A DNA stretch of 64,000 bases. Origin: Chitinophaga sp. HK235 (GTDB lineage Bacteria; Bacteroidota; Bacteroidia; Chitinophagales; Chitinophagaceae). The notes under the pieces are model-generated. The model saw only the letters and a list, made by a program, of their open reading frames with translations. It was not told the DNA's origin and did not search any database. Shown one piece after another: positions 51,625-60,338 of the stretch (its first letter is position 1; each line of letters starts with the position of its first letter). A program made the position numbers and the translations under genes. The stretch is from contig NZ_CP073766.1 of NCBI RefSeq assembly GCF_018255755.1, positions 7,438,501 through 7,502,500 of the forward strand, given 5' to 3'.

Positions 51625-52449
51625 ATGAAGAAAGACAGAGGAAACGGCTATGCTGCCAATGCGGTACTGGTATTAAAGGAAAAAAACTATCTCACGCCAC
51701 ACTATATCCGTGCTACGTTTCATTGTGATGAGGCGGCGCTTTTCCGGGAATCAACGGTGGGTGTCAACAATAAAATCTTCATCCCGCCGGCAGGTGTAAA
51801 GGATATTCATTTCCCTGAATTTGATTTTGAGGCTGGCAAATGGCTGCTGCCACCGCCGGAAGTTTGTCCAGCTATACGAACGTATACCCATCGGGGTATT
51901 GATCTGGTCCGTAAAGAGCTGGTGATCGACTTTGTAGCGCATGGCGACAACGGGCCGGCCTCCGCATGGATTATGTATGCACAGCCGGGCGACAGGATAG
52001 GGGTATCTATGTGGACCACTGCCACTGAATTATATGCACCGGCCGATTGGTATCTGCTGGCGGGCGATGCTACTGCGATCCCTGTATTGAGCGTGATTCT
52101 TGAAACGCTGCCTGCAACGGCCCGGGGGCGTCTGGTGCTGGAAGTAGCTTCTCCGGAAGAGGAACAGCCGCTGTACACCCGTTCCCAGGTGCATATACAA
52201 TGGATCTACAATGCACATCCTGAAAAGGGCAGCCATCTGTCGTCAGTGGTCCGTTTGCTGCCTATCCCTGAAGATGTTTCCCGCTATGCTTATGTGGCCG
52301 CTGAATTCACGGCTGTGAAAGAGATCCGGCAGTACCTGCGGAAGGAACGGCAATGGACAAACGAAGAACTCAATGCTTATGCCTACTGGAAAGCCGGGGT
52401 TTCGGAAGAGGGCTCCCAGATGGCCCGCAGGGCGGAAGCGCAGCTTTGA
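51625..52449 (+). CDS. Siderophore-interacting protein (ferric-siderophore reductase family)
   Basis: Cytoplasmic flavoprotein of 274 residues. FAD-binding residues lie in PAIRTYTHRGI, followed by LVIDFVAHGDNGPASAWIMY and the NAD(P)H domain (DWYLLAGDATAIPVLSVILE, YVAAEFTAVKEIRQYLRKER, ending AYWKAGVSEE). This is the ViuB/SIP family, which reduces Fe(III)-siderophores after uptake to release iron. Length and motif order match the family. It is divergent from a PchR-like regulator that probably controls it. No siderophore receptor is near. Confidence 0.92.
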   Translation: MKKDRGNGYAANAVLVLKEKNYLTPHYIRATFHCDEAALFRESTVGVNNKIFIPPAGVKDIHFPEFDFEAGKWLLPPPEVCPAIRTYTHRGIDLVRKELVIDFVAHGDNGPASAWIMYAQPGDRIGVSMWTTATELYAPADWYLLAGDATAIPVLSVILETLPATARGRLVLEVASPEEEQPLYTRSQVHIQWIYNAHPEKGSHLSSVVRLLPIPEDVSRYAYVAAEFTAVKEIRQYLRKERQWTNEELNAYAYWKAGVSEEGSQMARRAEAQL

Positions 52450-52469
52450 AAACGCTTCAGCAGCTTCGG

Positions 52470-53222
52470 TTAGGAAACGGGCAGGGCAGTGGACAGGAAG
52501 TCAGCATAAAAATCAGGTACCGCACTTTTTCGTATAGCCTGTACAGTTTGCATGATATCGTATTCCACGCTGCGGATGTTGGCCGTCAGTAGTTCTGCAA
52601 GCGTAGGTGCGTTGGTGTTATGAATGGTTAACTGCAGGTAGGCGGCCTTTCCGTGGGCTTCCCGGGTCCTGCCTACGGAGCCGGTGTTGATAACCAGTTG
52701 TTGATCATTGTTGATACTGCGGATATAAGGGAGATGGGTATGACCGATGATGAGCACGTTGGAACTGAAGGCATCCATCATTTCCACAAGGGCTGCTTCG
52801 GGATGTGTTTCGTAGAGATAGGTTTCGTTGCTGTGGGGGCTGCCGTGGGCGAGGAGGATATTGAGGTGGGCAAATCTGAGTTGCAGCAGTGCGGGCAGTG
52901 ACTGCAGGAAATGCTTGTTTTCCGCGGTGATGGTGTTTTTGGTAAGCTGGATCGTGTCGGCGCGGGCGGCTTGTTCGGCCGGACTGTGTTTGGCCAGTGG
53001 GAATACGGGCAGGTCAAAGGCGATTCGTTCGTCGTGGTTGCCCATGATGGTAGGGATACGCAGGGAACGTATCTTTTGTATCACTTCATTAGGCCATGGA
53101 GCTGCGTCTGTGAGGTCTCCGAGGCAGTAGACCTGATCTGCTCCGAAGCGGGAAATATCTGCCAGCACAGCTTCCAGGGCTGGCAGGTTGGCATGTATGT
53201 CACTGATAATGGCCATCTTCAT
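52470..53222 (-). CDS. Calcineurin-like metallophosphoesterase (YfcE/MJ0936-like)
   Basis: Cytoplasmic phosphoesterase of 250 residues. All metal-binding motifs are present: SDIHANLPAL (Asp, His), GDLTDAAPWP (Asp), MGNHDERIAF (Asn-His-Asp), LLAHGSPH (His) and GHTHLPY (His-x-His). Members hydrolyse phosphomono- or diesters with two divalent metals; the specific substrate is not fixed. Convergent with the SIP gene across 20 bp. It has one of the best promoters in the window 21-49 nt upstream. Confidence 0.92.
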   Translation of the reverse strand: MKMAIISDIHANLPALEAVLADISRFGADQVYCLGDLTDAAPWPNEVIQKIRSLRIPTIMGNHDERIAFDLPVFPLAKHSPAEQAARADTIQLTKNTITAENKHFLQSLPALLQLRFAHLNILLAHGSPHSNETYLYETHPEAALVEMMDAFSSNVLIIGHTHLPYIRSINNDQQLVINTGSVGRTREAHGKAAYLQLTIHNTNAPTLAELLTANIRSVEYDIMQTVQAIRKSAVPDFYADFLSTALPVS

Positions 53223-53242
53223 CGTTCTTCAATTTTATCTGA

Positions 53243-53271
53243 CAAAAGTAAAAAGGGAGGGAAAGCAACAA
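53243..53271 (-). promoter_or_regulatory. Good match to a Bacteroidota promoter (phosphoesterase gene)
   Basis: Minus strand: TTG (CAA at 53269-53271) then 18 nt then TACTTTTG (CAAAAGTA at 53243-53250). This fits TTG-N17..23-TAnnTTTG. The ATG lies 20 nt after the -7 element. Confidence 0.6.
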
Positions 53272-53295
53272 TGGTATAAATCGTAATAATTGTGG

Positions 53296-53327
53296 TAAAA
53301 ACTAATATATCCCAGGGCTTCAGCGCT
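53296..53327 (+). repeat. Palindromic repeat, copy A (degenerate 3' arm)
   Basis: TAAAAACTAATATAT followed by CCCAGGGCTTCAGCGCT. The first arm is intact and the second decayed after GCGCT. Confidence 0.7.
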
Positions 53328-53362
53328 ACGGTCACATATGGGGTGACATTATTATCCAGGGG

Positions 53363-53397
53363 TAAAAACTAATATAGCCCAGGGCTTCAGCCCTGGG
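53363..53397 (+). repeat. Palindromic repeat, copy B (perfect)
   Basis: TAAAAACTAATATAG followed by CCCAGGGCTTCAGCCCTGGG, an 8-bp perfect stem with a TTCA loop. It lies 67 nt downstream of copy A. Confidence 0.85.
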
Positions 53398-53412
53398 ACG
53401 CGATAATAGCGA

Positions 53413-53446
53413 TAAAAACTAATATATCCCAGGGCTTCAGCCCTGG
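53413..53446 (+). repeat. Palindromic repeat, copy C
   Basis: TAAAAACTAATATAT followed by CCCAGGGCTTCAGCCCTGG. Copies A, B and C are direct repeats in a 277-bp gap without genes. Confidence 0.85.
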
Positions 53447-53447
53447 A

Positions 53448-53480
53448 GAAAAAAATCCCCCTGCGTTGCTGCAGGGGGAT
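53448..53480 (-). terminator. Rho-independent terminator of the glycan operon
   Basis: On the minus strand ATCCCCCTGC and its complement GCAGGGGGAT form a 10-bp stem around AGCAAC, followed by a run of seven T's (plus-strand A's at 53449-53455). It lies 20 nt after the stop of the last gene of the operon at 53500. Confidence 0.9.
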
Positions 53481-53499
53481 GATATCATGTGTAGTGATC

Positions 53500-54264
53500 T
53501 TATGCCCGTTTGGCCATGGTGACCTTTTTAGCGTCGGCTTTTTTATAATCTCCTCTGGAGAAGAATTTTTCTATCAGGCAGTACAGGAGAATAAAAAAGT
53601 AACGGCTGCCCATTTCCTTGATCTTCAGTTTGGACTCTCCGTGCTTGCGGTTGTGCCAGCTGTTGGGCACGATCGCATAGGAATAGCCTCTTACGATGGC
53701 CTTCAGGGGGAGTTCCAGCGTCAGGTTGAAGTGATGGGACAACAGGGGTTGCAGGCCCTGAATGGTTTCTTTCCGGTATATTTTAAAAGCGTTGGTGCAA
53801 TCGTTGTATTTGAGGGCGAACGTGTATTTCACGATCGCGTTGGCCATACGGTTGATTATCTTTTTCACGAAAGGATAGTCCACCACTTTGCCTCCGTTGC
53901 TCCAGCGGGTACCAAATACGCAGTCATAGCCTTCCATCAGTTTGTGATAGAACTTCAGCAGGTCATCAGGAGAATCGGAGAGGTCGGCCATCATAATGGC
54001 TACACAGTCACCGGAAAACCGCGCCAGACCATAACGGATAGCATTACCAAAACCGCCGGGGCCGTCGTTGTTGTAATATACCAGCGTGTCCATTTCGGTG
54101 CTCATCCTGGCGAGGATGTCCTCCGTCGTATCTCTGGAATGATCGTTCACCACCACGATCTCGTGGTCGATACGGTTTTCCTTCAGTTTGGCATATAACG
54201 TACTGATTGTTTCCTCTATGCTTCCCTCTTCGTTATGCGCGGGAATGACTATACTCAGTTTCAT
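53500..54264 (-). CDS. Glycosyltransferase family 2 (dolichol-phosphate-mannose-synthase-like)
   Basis: GT-A-fold enzyme of 254 residues. The N-terminal LSIVIPAHNEEGSIEETI is the usual GT2 start, followed by VVNDHSRD (nucleotide-binding Asp), MMADLSDSPDDL (DxD-like) and the C-terminal HNRKHGESKLKIKEMGSRYF, which matches DPM1-like enzymes that transfer a sugar to a lipid phosphate. No transmembrane segment. It overlaps the upstream membrane-protein gene by 32 nt, so they are translated together. It is the last gene of the glycan operon. Confidence 0.92.
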   Translation of the reverse strand: MKLSIVIPAHNEEGSIEETISTLYAKLKENRIDHEIVVVNDHSRDTTEDILARMSTEMDTLVYYNNDGPGGFGNAIRYGLARFSGDCVAIMMADLSDSPDDLLKFYHKLMEGYDCVFGTRWSNGGKVVDYPFVKKIINRMANAIVKYTFALKYNDCTNAFKIYRKETIQGLQPLLSHHFNLTLELPLKAIVRGYSYAIVPNSWHNRKHGESKLKIKEMGSRYFFILLYCLIEKFFSRGDYKKADAKKVTMAKRA

Positions 54265-55525
54265 CTATATGAACGGTATTTTTTTGTTGTTCTTTAAAAA
54301 GATTAATCAACACAGCCGTATAGGATATAACCATGGCCAGGGAGAACAGCGAGTCCATAAACTCTGCCTCTGACGGTATCATTTTGCCCATTATACGGCT
54401 TACTATTCCCAGTACGATATAAACGAGTCCGATGCGGATACCATGTAACGGATAGCGGGTGCCGATGATGGCCACCACACATAAAAAGCCGATGTTCATC
54501 CTGTCAATGGAACCGGCATTGAGCATCAGGTCTACAAACAGCATCAGGGCGCTGCAGCTGATCATCACCATGCCGATCTTCCTTTTGTACACCGCTACCA
54601 GATTGATCGCGATGAATATCACCAGCCCTGCTTTCCGGATCAGCTCCCAGTGATCAGGGGCCAGGCGGTAACTCAGTATCCATATGGCACTGTGCATTGG
54701 TACGCTGTCGATGTTATCATTCAGGCGGGTATTCATCATGGAAAACACTTCCGGCATATAAGGCAGGAACCATACGAGGCAGGCGGCTATCGACAGCACT
54801 ACGTACAGTATACCTTTTCTGAGTTGCGTTTTATCATAAAACGGAACACCTCTGTCCAGTATCTCAAAGAGGCAGAGCGGCGCGATAAATGCGCCCAGTC
54901 CTTTAAAGGCAACAGCCATGCCCAGTAATACGGCGCTGAGCAGCAAACGTTTTTCCCGCGCAAAATAAAAGGCGCCCAGCATCAACAGGATCTGCAGACC
55001 TTTCTCCTCAGGAATAAGAGCACCCCATTGTAACAGAACAGGATTGAAGATACCCAGTCCGGCGATCAGTATGATCCGGTACCAGGTGTTCTCTATCTTC
55101 CAGTATTTAAGGATGATCTGTGCGATGAGCACTGCCAGGAGCGAATCAAAAAAGACAAATACCAGCCGGTATAAGAGCCCGTTGGCAGTAGAAAAGGAAT
55201 CGATAGCGCCATAGAACAACAGCGACAGCGGCAGGTTGCTGCTGGCATAGTCGTCCCAGCGTTTCTGTTCTTCGTCCACATAATAGTGATAGGCCACACT
55301 GTCGGTGCGCAGCGCGTTCCGTACATCTACTTTCTCCTGATGGTTGTAGGGGTTGATGCCATGGCTCACCAGCTGTCCACCGTCCATATAAATACATATG
55401 TCAATGTTGTTTGCTTTACCCGGCGTTTTAGCAATAATGGCCACTCTCACGGCCATTGCCAGGAGAAAAACAGCCAGTAGACTGGTAGTGGCTGTATTCA
55501 GCAACCTTTTTATCGTATTATACAC
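54233..55525 (-). CDS. Polytopic membrane glycosyltransferase (GT-C type, GT87/DUF2029-like)
   Basis: Integral membrane protein of 430 residues with about ten hydrophobic segments. The first periplasmic loop has acidic residues (NNIDICIYMDGGQLVSHGIN) where GT-C enzymes place catalytic Asp residues. The loop also contains NPYNHQEKVD, typical of DUF2029-type polyprenyl-phosphate-sugar transferases. It should use the lipid-linked sugar made by the GT2 enzyme to glycosylate an acceptor on the periplasmic face. It overlaps the GT2 gene by 32 nt and the upstream epimerase gene by 8 nt. Confidence 0.8.
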   Translation of the reverse strand: MYNTIKRLLNTATTSLLAVFLLAMAVRVAIIAKTPGKANNIDICIYMDGGQLVSHGINPYNHQEKVDVRNALRTDSVAYHYYVDEEQKRWDDYASSNLPLSLLFYGAIDSFSTANGLLYRLVFVFFDSLLAVLIAQIILKYWKIENTWYRIILIAGLGIFNPVLLQWGALIPEEKGLQILLMLGAFYFAREKRLLLSAVLLGMAVAFKGLGAFIAPLCLFEILDRGVPFYDKTQLRKGILYVVLSIAACLVWFLPYMPEVFSMMNTRLNDNIDSVPMHSAIWILSYRLAPDHWELIRKAGLVIFIAINLVAVYKRKIGMVMISCSALMLFVDLMLNAGSIDRMNIGFLCVVAIIGTRYPLHGIRIGLVYIVLGIVSRIMGKMIPSEAEFMDSLFSLAMVISYTAVLINLFKEQQKNTVHIDETEYSHSRA

Positions 55526-56579
55526 GTTTGGTCATTTCGGTGAATATCTGATGAAGTGTGCTTTCCAGATCGTATTTATAAGACCATTCCGGGTAGTCTG
55601 TCTGGAATTTTGATACATCGCTGATGTACCAGATATGGTCGCCGATACGGTTGGTCGGACTGTAGCTGTAGTTCATCTTTTTACCGGCGATAGTTTCGCA
55701 CATTTGGATGGCTTCCAGCATGGAGCAGTTGGAGAACCGGCTGCCACCGGCATTGTAGCAGGCACCTTGTTTAGGCTGCTGATAATAATGCCAGAACATG
55801 TTCACCAGGTCGTAACTGTGGATATTGTCACGTACCTGTTTGCCGTTGTAGCCGTATATCGTATAGGCGTTGCCGGTAATGGCGCATTTCATCAGGTAGG
55901 AGAGGAAGCCGTGGAGCTGTGTTCCGGAGTGGTTAGGGCCGGTCAGGCATCCACCTCTGAAAACACCTACGTTCATCCCGAAGTAGTTGCCATACTCCTG
56001 AGCCATAATATCGGCGGCTGTTTTGGAGGCGCCGAAGAGGGAGTGTTTGGTATGGTCGATGCTCATTTTCTCATCGATGCCTTTGGCATGATAGGGGTGG
56101 GAGGCATCAATTTCCCAGCGTGTTTCCAGTTCTACCAGTGGCAGGTAGTTGGGGTTGTCGCCATATACCTTGTTGGTAGAGGTGAAGATAAACACGGCTT
56201 TAGGGCAATGCTGACGGGTGCATTCCAGGAGGTTCAGTGTGCCGTTGGCATTCACGCTGAAGTCAGTGAAAGGCTCACGGGCGGCCCAGTCGTGGCTGGG
56301 CTGAGCGGCCGCATGTATGATCAGGGCAATGTCCTGGTTATATTCTTTGAAAACTTTTTCTACTTCGTTGTAATCTCTGATATCTACAGACAGGTGTTTA
56401 TAGTTGGGCAGGTTTTTCTCCAGGCGAAGGGTATTCCAGCTGGTGGCGGCATCTTCCCCGAAGAAGTATTGACGCATATTATTGTCGATACCGATGATCA
56501 GATCAAATTTATCGGAAAAGAAGGTGGCTGCTTCGCTGCCAATAAGTCCGCCGGCACCTGTGATAATGGCAATTTTCAT
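55518..56579 (-). CDS. NAD-dependent epimerase, CDP-paratose 2-epimerase-like
   Basis: Extended SDR of 353 residues. NAD-binding IITGAGGLIGSEAATFFSDK, catalytic motif region IHAAAQPSHDW, a Ser in IFTSTNKVYG, and the active-site Tyr/Lys of the family at YHAKGIDEKM and HSLFGASKTAADIMAQEYG. The IIGIDNNMRQYFFGEDAATS stretch is the mark of CDP-paratose/tyvelose 2-epimerase-like enzymes, which invert the C2 hydroxyl of a nucleotide sugar. The exact sugar here is uncertain. A related but distinct epimerase gene precedes it, 8 bp upstream, and the glycosyltransferase genes follow. Confidence 0.85.
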   Translation of the reverse strand: MKIAIITGAGGLIGSEAATFFSDKFDLIIGIDNNMRQYFFGEDAATSWNTLRLEKNLPNYKHLSVDIRDYNEVEKVFKEYNQDIALIIHAAAQPSHDWAAREPFTDFSVNANGTLNLLECTRQHCPKAVFIFTSTNKVYGDNPNYLPLVELETRWEIDASHPYHAKGIDEKMSIDHTKHSLFGASKTAADIMAQEYGNYFGMNVGVFRGGCLTGPNHSGTQLHGFLSYLMKCAITGNAYTIYGYNGKQVRDNIHSYDLVNMFWHYYQQPKQGACYNAGGSRFSNCSMLEAIQMCETIAGKKMNYSYSPTNRIGDHIWYISDVSKFQTDYPEWSYKYDLESTLHQIFTEMTKRV

Positions 56580-56587
56580 AAATGTGA

Positions 56588-57649
56588 TTAAAGAATGTGT
56601 TTAAGATGGTTTTCATTTGTTCTCAGCCAGTTCAGAATGTCAGTGATGAGCTGTTCTTTGGTGGCCACTGGTCTCCAGCCTGTCATTTGTTTGATCCGGG
56701 TGCTGTCGGTGATAAACGTTTTGATATCTGCCGGTCTGGTTTCGGGTACCTGTTGAATCGGTACTTTGTTGCCGGTGATCTCCTGGCAGAGTGCCGTCAG
56801 TTCAAGCAGGGAGGTGCTTGTTTCGCGGCCACCGCCTACGTTGAGGCATTCTCCGTCTACCTGGTCCATGTGATGGATCTGATAATCGATACAGTTAAAA
56901 AGATCTGCTACGTGCAGTACGTCGCGGGTTTGTTTGCCGGTGCCACCAAAACCGATATAGCTGAGTGGCTGTTTCCAGAAGTGGCGGGCTACCCAAAGGC
57001 CTACTACGCCCTGGTCGGATTTGCCCATCTGCCATGGGCCGGAAAGCAGGCCGCAACGGTTGATAACGGTGCGTATTCCGTAAAACTGCCGGTATTCCTG
57101 AATAAAGTATTCTGCCGACAGTTTGGTGCAACCATACAGGGAGCGGTAACCATCCAGCGGAAAATCTTCAGCCAGGCCTTCAGGGCCTACGCCCTGTATA
57201 ATCTGTTCCTGCGATATTTCAAACCGGGTTTCGGTTTCAAAGGTCGCTATTTTTTCAATCTGGTTAATGGGGTAGATACGGCTGGTAGAAAGGAAGATAA
57301 AATCGGCTTTGTTTCTGGCTGCGAGGTTCAGACAGTTGATAGCGCCTACCAGGTTGGTGTTGATCAGATAGTCAGGGGCAGAAGTGATGCCCGCCAGTAC
57401 GGAGGGTTCTGCGGAGGCTTCAATAATCAGGTCAAGTGCAGGCAGCTGGTTAAGGTCTTCTGCCGAACGGATATCTCCGTGAACAAACTCCACGCCTGCT
57501 TCTTTTAATCTCACCAGGTTCAGCTCAGAACCTCTTCGTTTCAGGTTATCCAGCACATAAAGCTTATACGCAGGATATTTTTCTTTTAACGCTATAGCCA
57601 GATAAGATCCTACGAATCCGGCCCCACCTGTAATCAGGATACTTCTCAT
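56588..57649 (-). CDS. NAD-dependent epimerase, second CDP-paratose-epimerase-like enzyme
   Basis: Extended SDR of 353 residues, the same length as its neighbour but clearly different in sequence. NAD-binding LITGGAGFVGSYLAIALKEK, the LDNLKRRGSELNLVRLKEAG stretch, VEFVHGDIRS, and YRSLYGCTKLSAEYFIQEY with YxxxK-type residues. This also falls in the CDP-paratose 2-epimerase-like group. It is the first gene of the four-gene operon. Two such enzymes in tandem suggest sequential modification or a heteromeric pair. No synthase for a 3,6-dideoxy sugar is near. Confidence 0.85.
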   Translation of the reverse strand: MRSILITGGAGFVGSYLAIALKEKYPAYKLYVLDNLKRRGSELNLVRLKEAGVEFVHGDIRSAEDLNQLPALDLIIEASAEPSVLAGITSAPDYLINTNLVGAINCLNLAARNKADFIFLSTSRIYPINQIEKIATFETETRFEISQEQIIQGVGPEGLAEDFPLDGYRSLYGCTKLSAEYFIQEYRQFYGIRTVINRCGLLSGPWQMGKSDQGVVGLWVARHFWKQPLSYIGFGGTGKQTRDVLHVADLFNCIDYQIHHMDQVDGECLNVGGGRETSTSLLELTALCQEITGNKVPIQQVPETRPADIKTFITDSTRIKQMTGWRPVATKEQLITDILNWLRTNENHLKHIL

Positions 57650-58179
57650 CGATGTGTTTATAAATGATTGATTGCCGGAACCAACCGGTACTGCAGTACA
57701 GATCCGTTGCTGCAGGTATGGTAGTCCCCGCTGTATTTTTTATTATACTACTGTACTCGGATACAACAGTATATGCTTTCGTGTTAGTCGTTGGTTTGCA
57801 GATGCATTCAGGCTCATGGGACAAGGGGACATTCACAATTTTTTGTTGTTGATGATCGCCTCATATTGACTCGTCATACTCGAAAATTGATGTTATTACC
57901 GGGTTTTTAATTGAATTTTAAAAATTGGTGATAAAGATAACGAGTTGTTTGTTACAATACCTTTCCGTTTTTGTATTAGTTTTTCACACTAGATAAGTTT
58001 ATTGGATAAAATCGGTAAGGTAGAACCGGAAAAACGTGTATAGGAGAGGGTTAGATGGAAGAAGACAGTAGAAGGAAACGCAAAAACAGGCAGGAACGGT
58101 TAAAAAGGCCGCCGGACATAAATTATCATGAGTCAGACGGACAGGGCTCCGACCCTGCCCGTCTGAGGAGTAATAGTTT
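57650..58179. other. Intergenic region of about 530 bp
   Basis: No gene was found; short open frames here have no coding character. It should contain the promoter of the four-gene glycan operon, but no TAnnTTTG octamer is at a clear place. The part at 57850-58020 is AT-rich. A hairpin at 58134-58165 belongs to the DUF1080 gene end. Confidence 0.5.
58134..58165 (-). terminator. Hairpin after the DUF1080 gene
   Basis: CAGACGGACAGGG and CCCTGCCCGTCTG form a 13-bp stem with one A-C mismatch around CTCCGA, 14 nt after the gene stop on the minus strand. No real U-tract follows. Confidence 0.55.
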
Positions 58180-59166
58180 TTATTTGGCAGGGGTGATCAC
58201 CAGTTTACGGAACTCAATAGGACCGTGGTCGCCCTGGATATAGATAGGGCCTGGTTCTCCTTCACGGCTATCGAGAGCGCCACCGGTAATGCCGGGTATT
58301 TCTTGGTTGCTGATTACGGTTTTACCATTCACCACTACCGTCACCATTCTGCCGATGAGGGTGATGTCATAGGTCTGCCACCTATCGGGGCCCAGGGCTG
58401 CAATTTCACTCGGCGTCAGGAAGCCATAGATACCGCTGAACAGCACACTGGAAGGATGTGCGTCGCTGGGACTGTCTTCAATCTGCACCTCATGACGGCC
58501 TCTCAGATAGATGCCGCTGTTGCTGCCTTTCTGATATCTGAACTCAGCATGCAGCTTGAAGTCCGTAAAGGTCTGTTCGGAGATCAGGTTGGCGCCGGAA
58601 TGCGGGCTGGTGAGAACACCATCTTTTACTATCCACTGGTTCTTATCGTTGCTGGGTTTCCAGCCGCTGAGGTCTTTGCCGTTAAACAGGTTAATCGGTT
58701 TGCCCCATATCGGTGCGCTGGTCCTTTTCAGATAGGGCGCTTTTACCCCTTTCCAGTTGTATTTTTTACCCTCGCTGGTGGTCATAGTACCCTGAATACC
58801 GGCATCGGTCAGTTCGCCTTCAATGACGAAGTCCTGGTTGCCGCTTTCCCACTGGGGCGGAATCGAAAAGCTGAATTTGCCGTTGTCAAAGTTCACTTTG
58901 GCTACCGGACGGGCAGAGCCGGAAGTACCTACAAAATAACCCACCAGGGTACGAAATCCTGACAGCTTTACTTCCAGCCAGGAAGGTGCGGATTTGCCGT
59001 TTTCATCAATCGTGATGTCCCAGCGCCCGATCAGGGCTTTGGGATCAGCAGTGGTCTGCGTGGTGCCGGGAAGTGTCCGGCCGGTTGAAAATACAGGGGC
59101 CGTGGTGCCCAATGTCAATAAACAACTCATTCCAAATACCAGGATGTTTCTGCGCATATGTATCAT
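58180..59166 (-). CDS. Secreted DUF1080 (3-keto-disaccharide hydrolase-like) protein
   Basis: Protein of 328 residues with a signal peptide (MRRNILVFGMSCLLTLGTTA). An N-terminal domain of ~120 residues (LIGRWDITIDENGK) precedes the DUF1080 LamG-like sandwich marked by NLFNGKDLSGWKPSNDKNQW, DGVLTSPHSGANLISEQTF, FRYQKGSNSGIYLRGRHEVQ and WQTYDITLIGRMVTVVVNGK. Some DUF1080 proteins hydrolyse 3-keto-glycosides; many have unknown roles, so activity is open. Start codon could be 59166 or 59157 (MRRN). Single gene. Confidence 0.85.
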   Translation of the reverse strand: MIHMRRNILVFGMSCLLTLGTTAPVFSTGRTLPGTTQTTADPKALIGRWDITIDENGKSAPSWLEVKLSGFRTLVGYFVGTSGSARPVAKVNFDNGKFSFSIPPQWESGNQDFVIEGELTDAGIQGTMTTSEGKKYNWKGVKAPYLKRTSAPIWGKPINLFNGKDLSGWKPSNDKNQWIVKDGVLTSPHSGANLISEQTFTDFKLHAEFRYQKGSNSGIYLRGRHEVQIEDSPSDAHPSSVLFSGIYGFLTPSEIAALGPDRWQTYDITLIGRMVTVVVNGKTVISNQEIPGITGGALDSREGEPGPIYIQGDHGPIEFRKLVITPAK

Positions 59167-59493
59167 GTTTTTCTGCTACTATAAGCATGTTGAGAGAAAA
59201 CAAGATAAAAGCTTATTTACTGTTATACAAATAATAAAAAAGAATAATATTTTTACTGCGATTTTTTACTATTCTGTTTTAGGGAGATGATCAAACTTTG
59301 CCCTGACAAATGTTTTTTTATGCAGCAGTGGACTGTCAGAGCGCAGGCAGCATGCTTATGCTGCTTTGCTGACGATTGCGCTGATGCATGGCCTTTTATC
59401 CTACCGCAAACACAGACGGCTGATGTGTTTCTGCTGTCCAATTAAGCCTGAAAAGCCCTATCTTTAAAAGGATACAACTATAACCACTACCTT
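59167..59493. other. Intergenic region of about 330 bp with a small hairpin
   Basis: Divergent starts at 59166 (-) and 59494 (+). Nothing coding. A 7-bp stem GCAGCAT-GCTT-ATGCTGC at 59347-59364 may be an operator or RNA element. TATCTTTA about 27 nt before the AraC start is a TAnnTTTG-like octamer with one mismatch. Confidence 0.4.
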
Positions 59494-60327
59494 ATGGTCG
59501 TTACTTATGCGAGCCCGCCAGCGCCGCCATTACAACGTTTTATCAAACGTTATTGTCTCAGAGAGATAGATACAGCTGGGGCAGACCTGCTCAAACCTCT
59601 TTTTGCAGATGATAACTCCATCCTGGCATTGTCACTCACGGACACGCCTGTATGGTATCATACACCCGCTGCCTCAAGACTGGTGGACCTGAGAGACCGG
59701 CACCTGTTTGGGTTACAGACGGCTTTTAATGGTTATCAGGTCTTTAATGGCAAATACAAACTGTTGTGTATTGAGTTTAATGCCAATGGTTTTTTTTCGC
59801 TCTTTCATGTGCCGATGACGTATGTGAGGAATAACCTGTGGCGTTTTGATGATGTGGTAGGGCAGAATTTTTTTTACCTGAGTGAGCAGTTATATGGGAT
59901 GCAGGATTTTTTGGAGATAGTATCGCTCATGGATACGTTTTTTATGCAGGCATTCACCTGTACAAAGGCACCTGGTAAATATACCGCGCAGATAGCCTGG
60001 GCTTATCGTCAGCTGGTGGGCAATTACGCAACAGAGGTTAGTTCGCTGGCCGGGATGGTGAATATGAGTCTGCGGAATTTCGAGCAACAGTTTACAGCGC
60101 AGATAGGGATGACCCCTGTATTGTTGAAGAGAATCAAAAGATTTCACGGCGCTGTGGCGTTGAAAGCACAAAACCCTGATCAGTCATGGACTTCCATCGC
60201 CTATGACTGTAATTATTTTGATCAGATGCACCTGATCAAGGATTTTAAAGTGTTCAGTAGTATGTCACCGAAAACTTTTTTCCGGCAGATGCCACCGCCA
60301 CAAGAGCGGGTGGTATTGGTCGGATAA
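59494..60327 (+). CDS. AraC-family transcriptional regulator with DUF6597-like N-terminus
   Basis: Protein of 277 residues. The N-terminal ~130 residues (PPLQRFIKRYCLREI, LFGLQTAFNGYQVFNGKYKL) resemble DUF6597, the sensor part of one Bacteroidota AraC group. The C-terminal double HTH is SSLAGMVNMSLRNFEQQFTA and WTSIAYDCNYFDQMHLIKDF. Ligand and targets are unknown. Convergent with the MG2-like gene across 11 bp; divergent from the DUF1080 gene across 327 bp. Confidence 0.87.
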   Translation: MVVTYASPPAPPLQRFIKRYCLREIDTAGADLLKPLFADDNSILALSLTDTPVWYHTPAASRLVDLRDRHLFGLQTAFNGYQVFNGKYKLLCIEFNANGFFSLFHVPMTYVRNNLWRFDDVVGQNFFYLSEQLYGMQDFLEIVSLMDTFFMQAFTCTKAPGKYTAQIAWAYRQLVGNYATEVSSLAGMVNMSLRNFEQQFTAQIGMTPVLLKRIKRFHGAVALKAQNPDQSWTSIAYDCNYFDQMHLIKDFKVFSSMSPKTFFRQMPPPQERVVLVG

Positions 60328-60338
60328 TCCCTCCTTAT

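Noticed and set aside
53296..53446. CRISPR-like array from three repeats at 53.3 kb
   Set aside because: Only three units with uneven spacing of 67 and 50 nt, a degenerate first copy, dispersed copies elsewhere and no cas gene.
55635..56591. Long plus-strand open frame opposite the first epimerase gene
   Set aside because: Shadow of the epimerase on the minus strand, with no family resemblance.
56597..57508. Long plus-strand open frame opposite the second epimerase gene
   Set aside because: Shadow of a clearly recognised epimerase; low-complexity aromatic composition is typical of antisense frames.
58055..58243. Small basic open frame MEEDSRRKRKNRQERLKRPP
   Set aside because: It runs through the hairpin at 58134 and into the end of the DUF1080 gene on the other strand; low-complexity start, no family.
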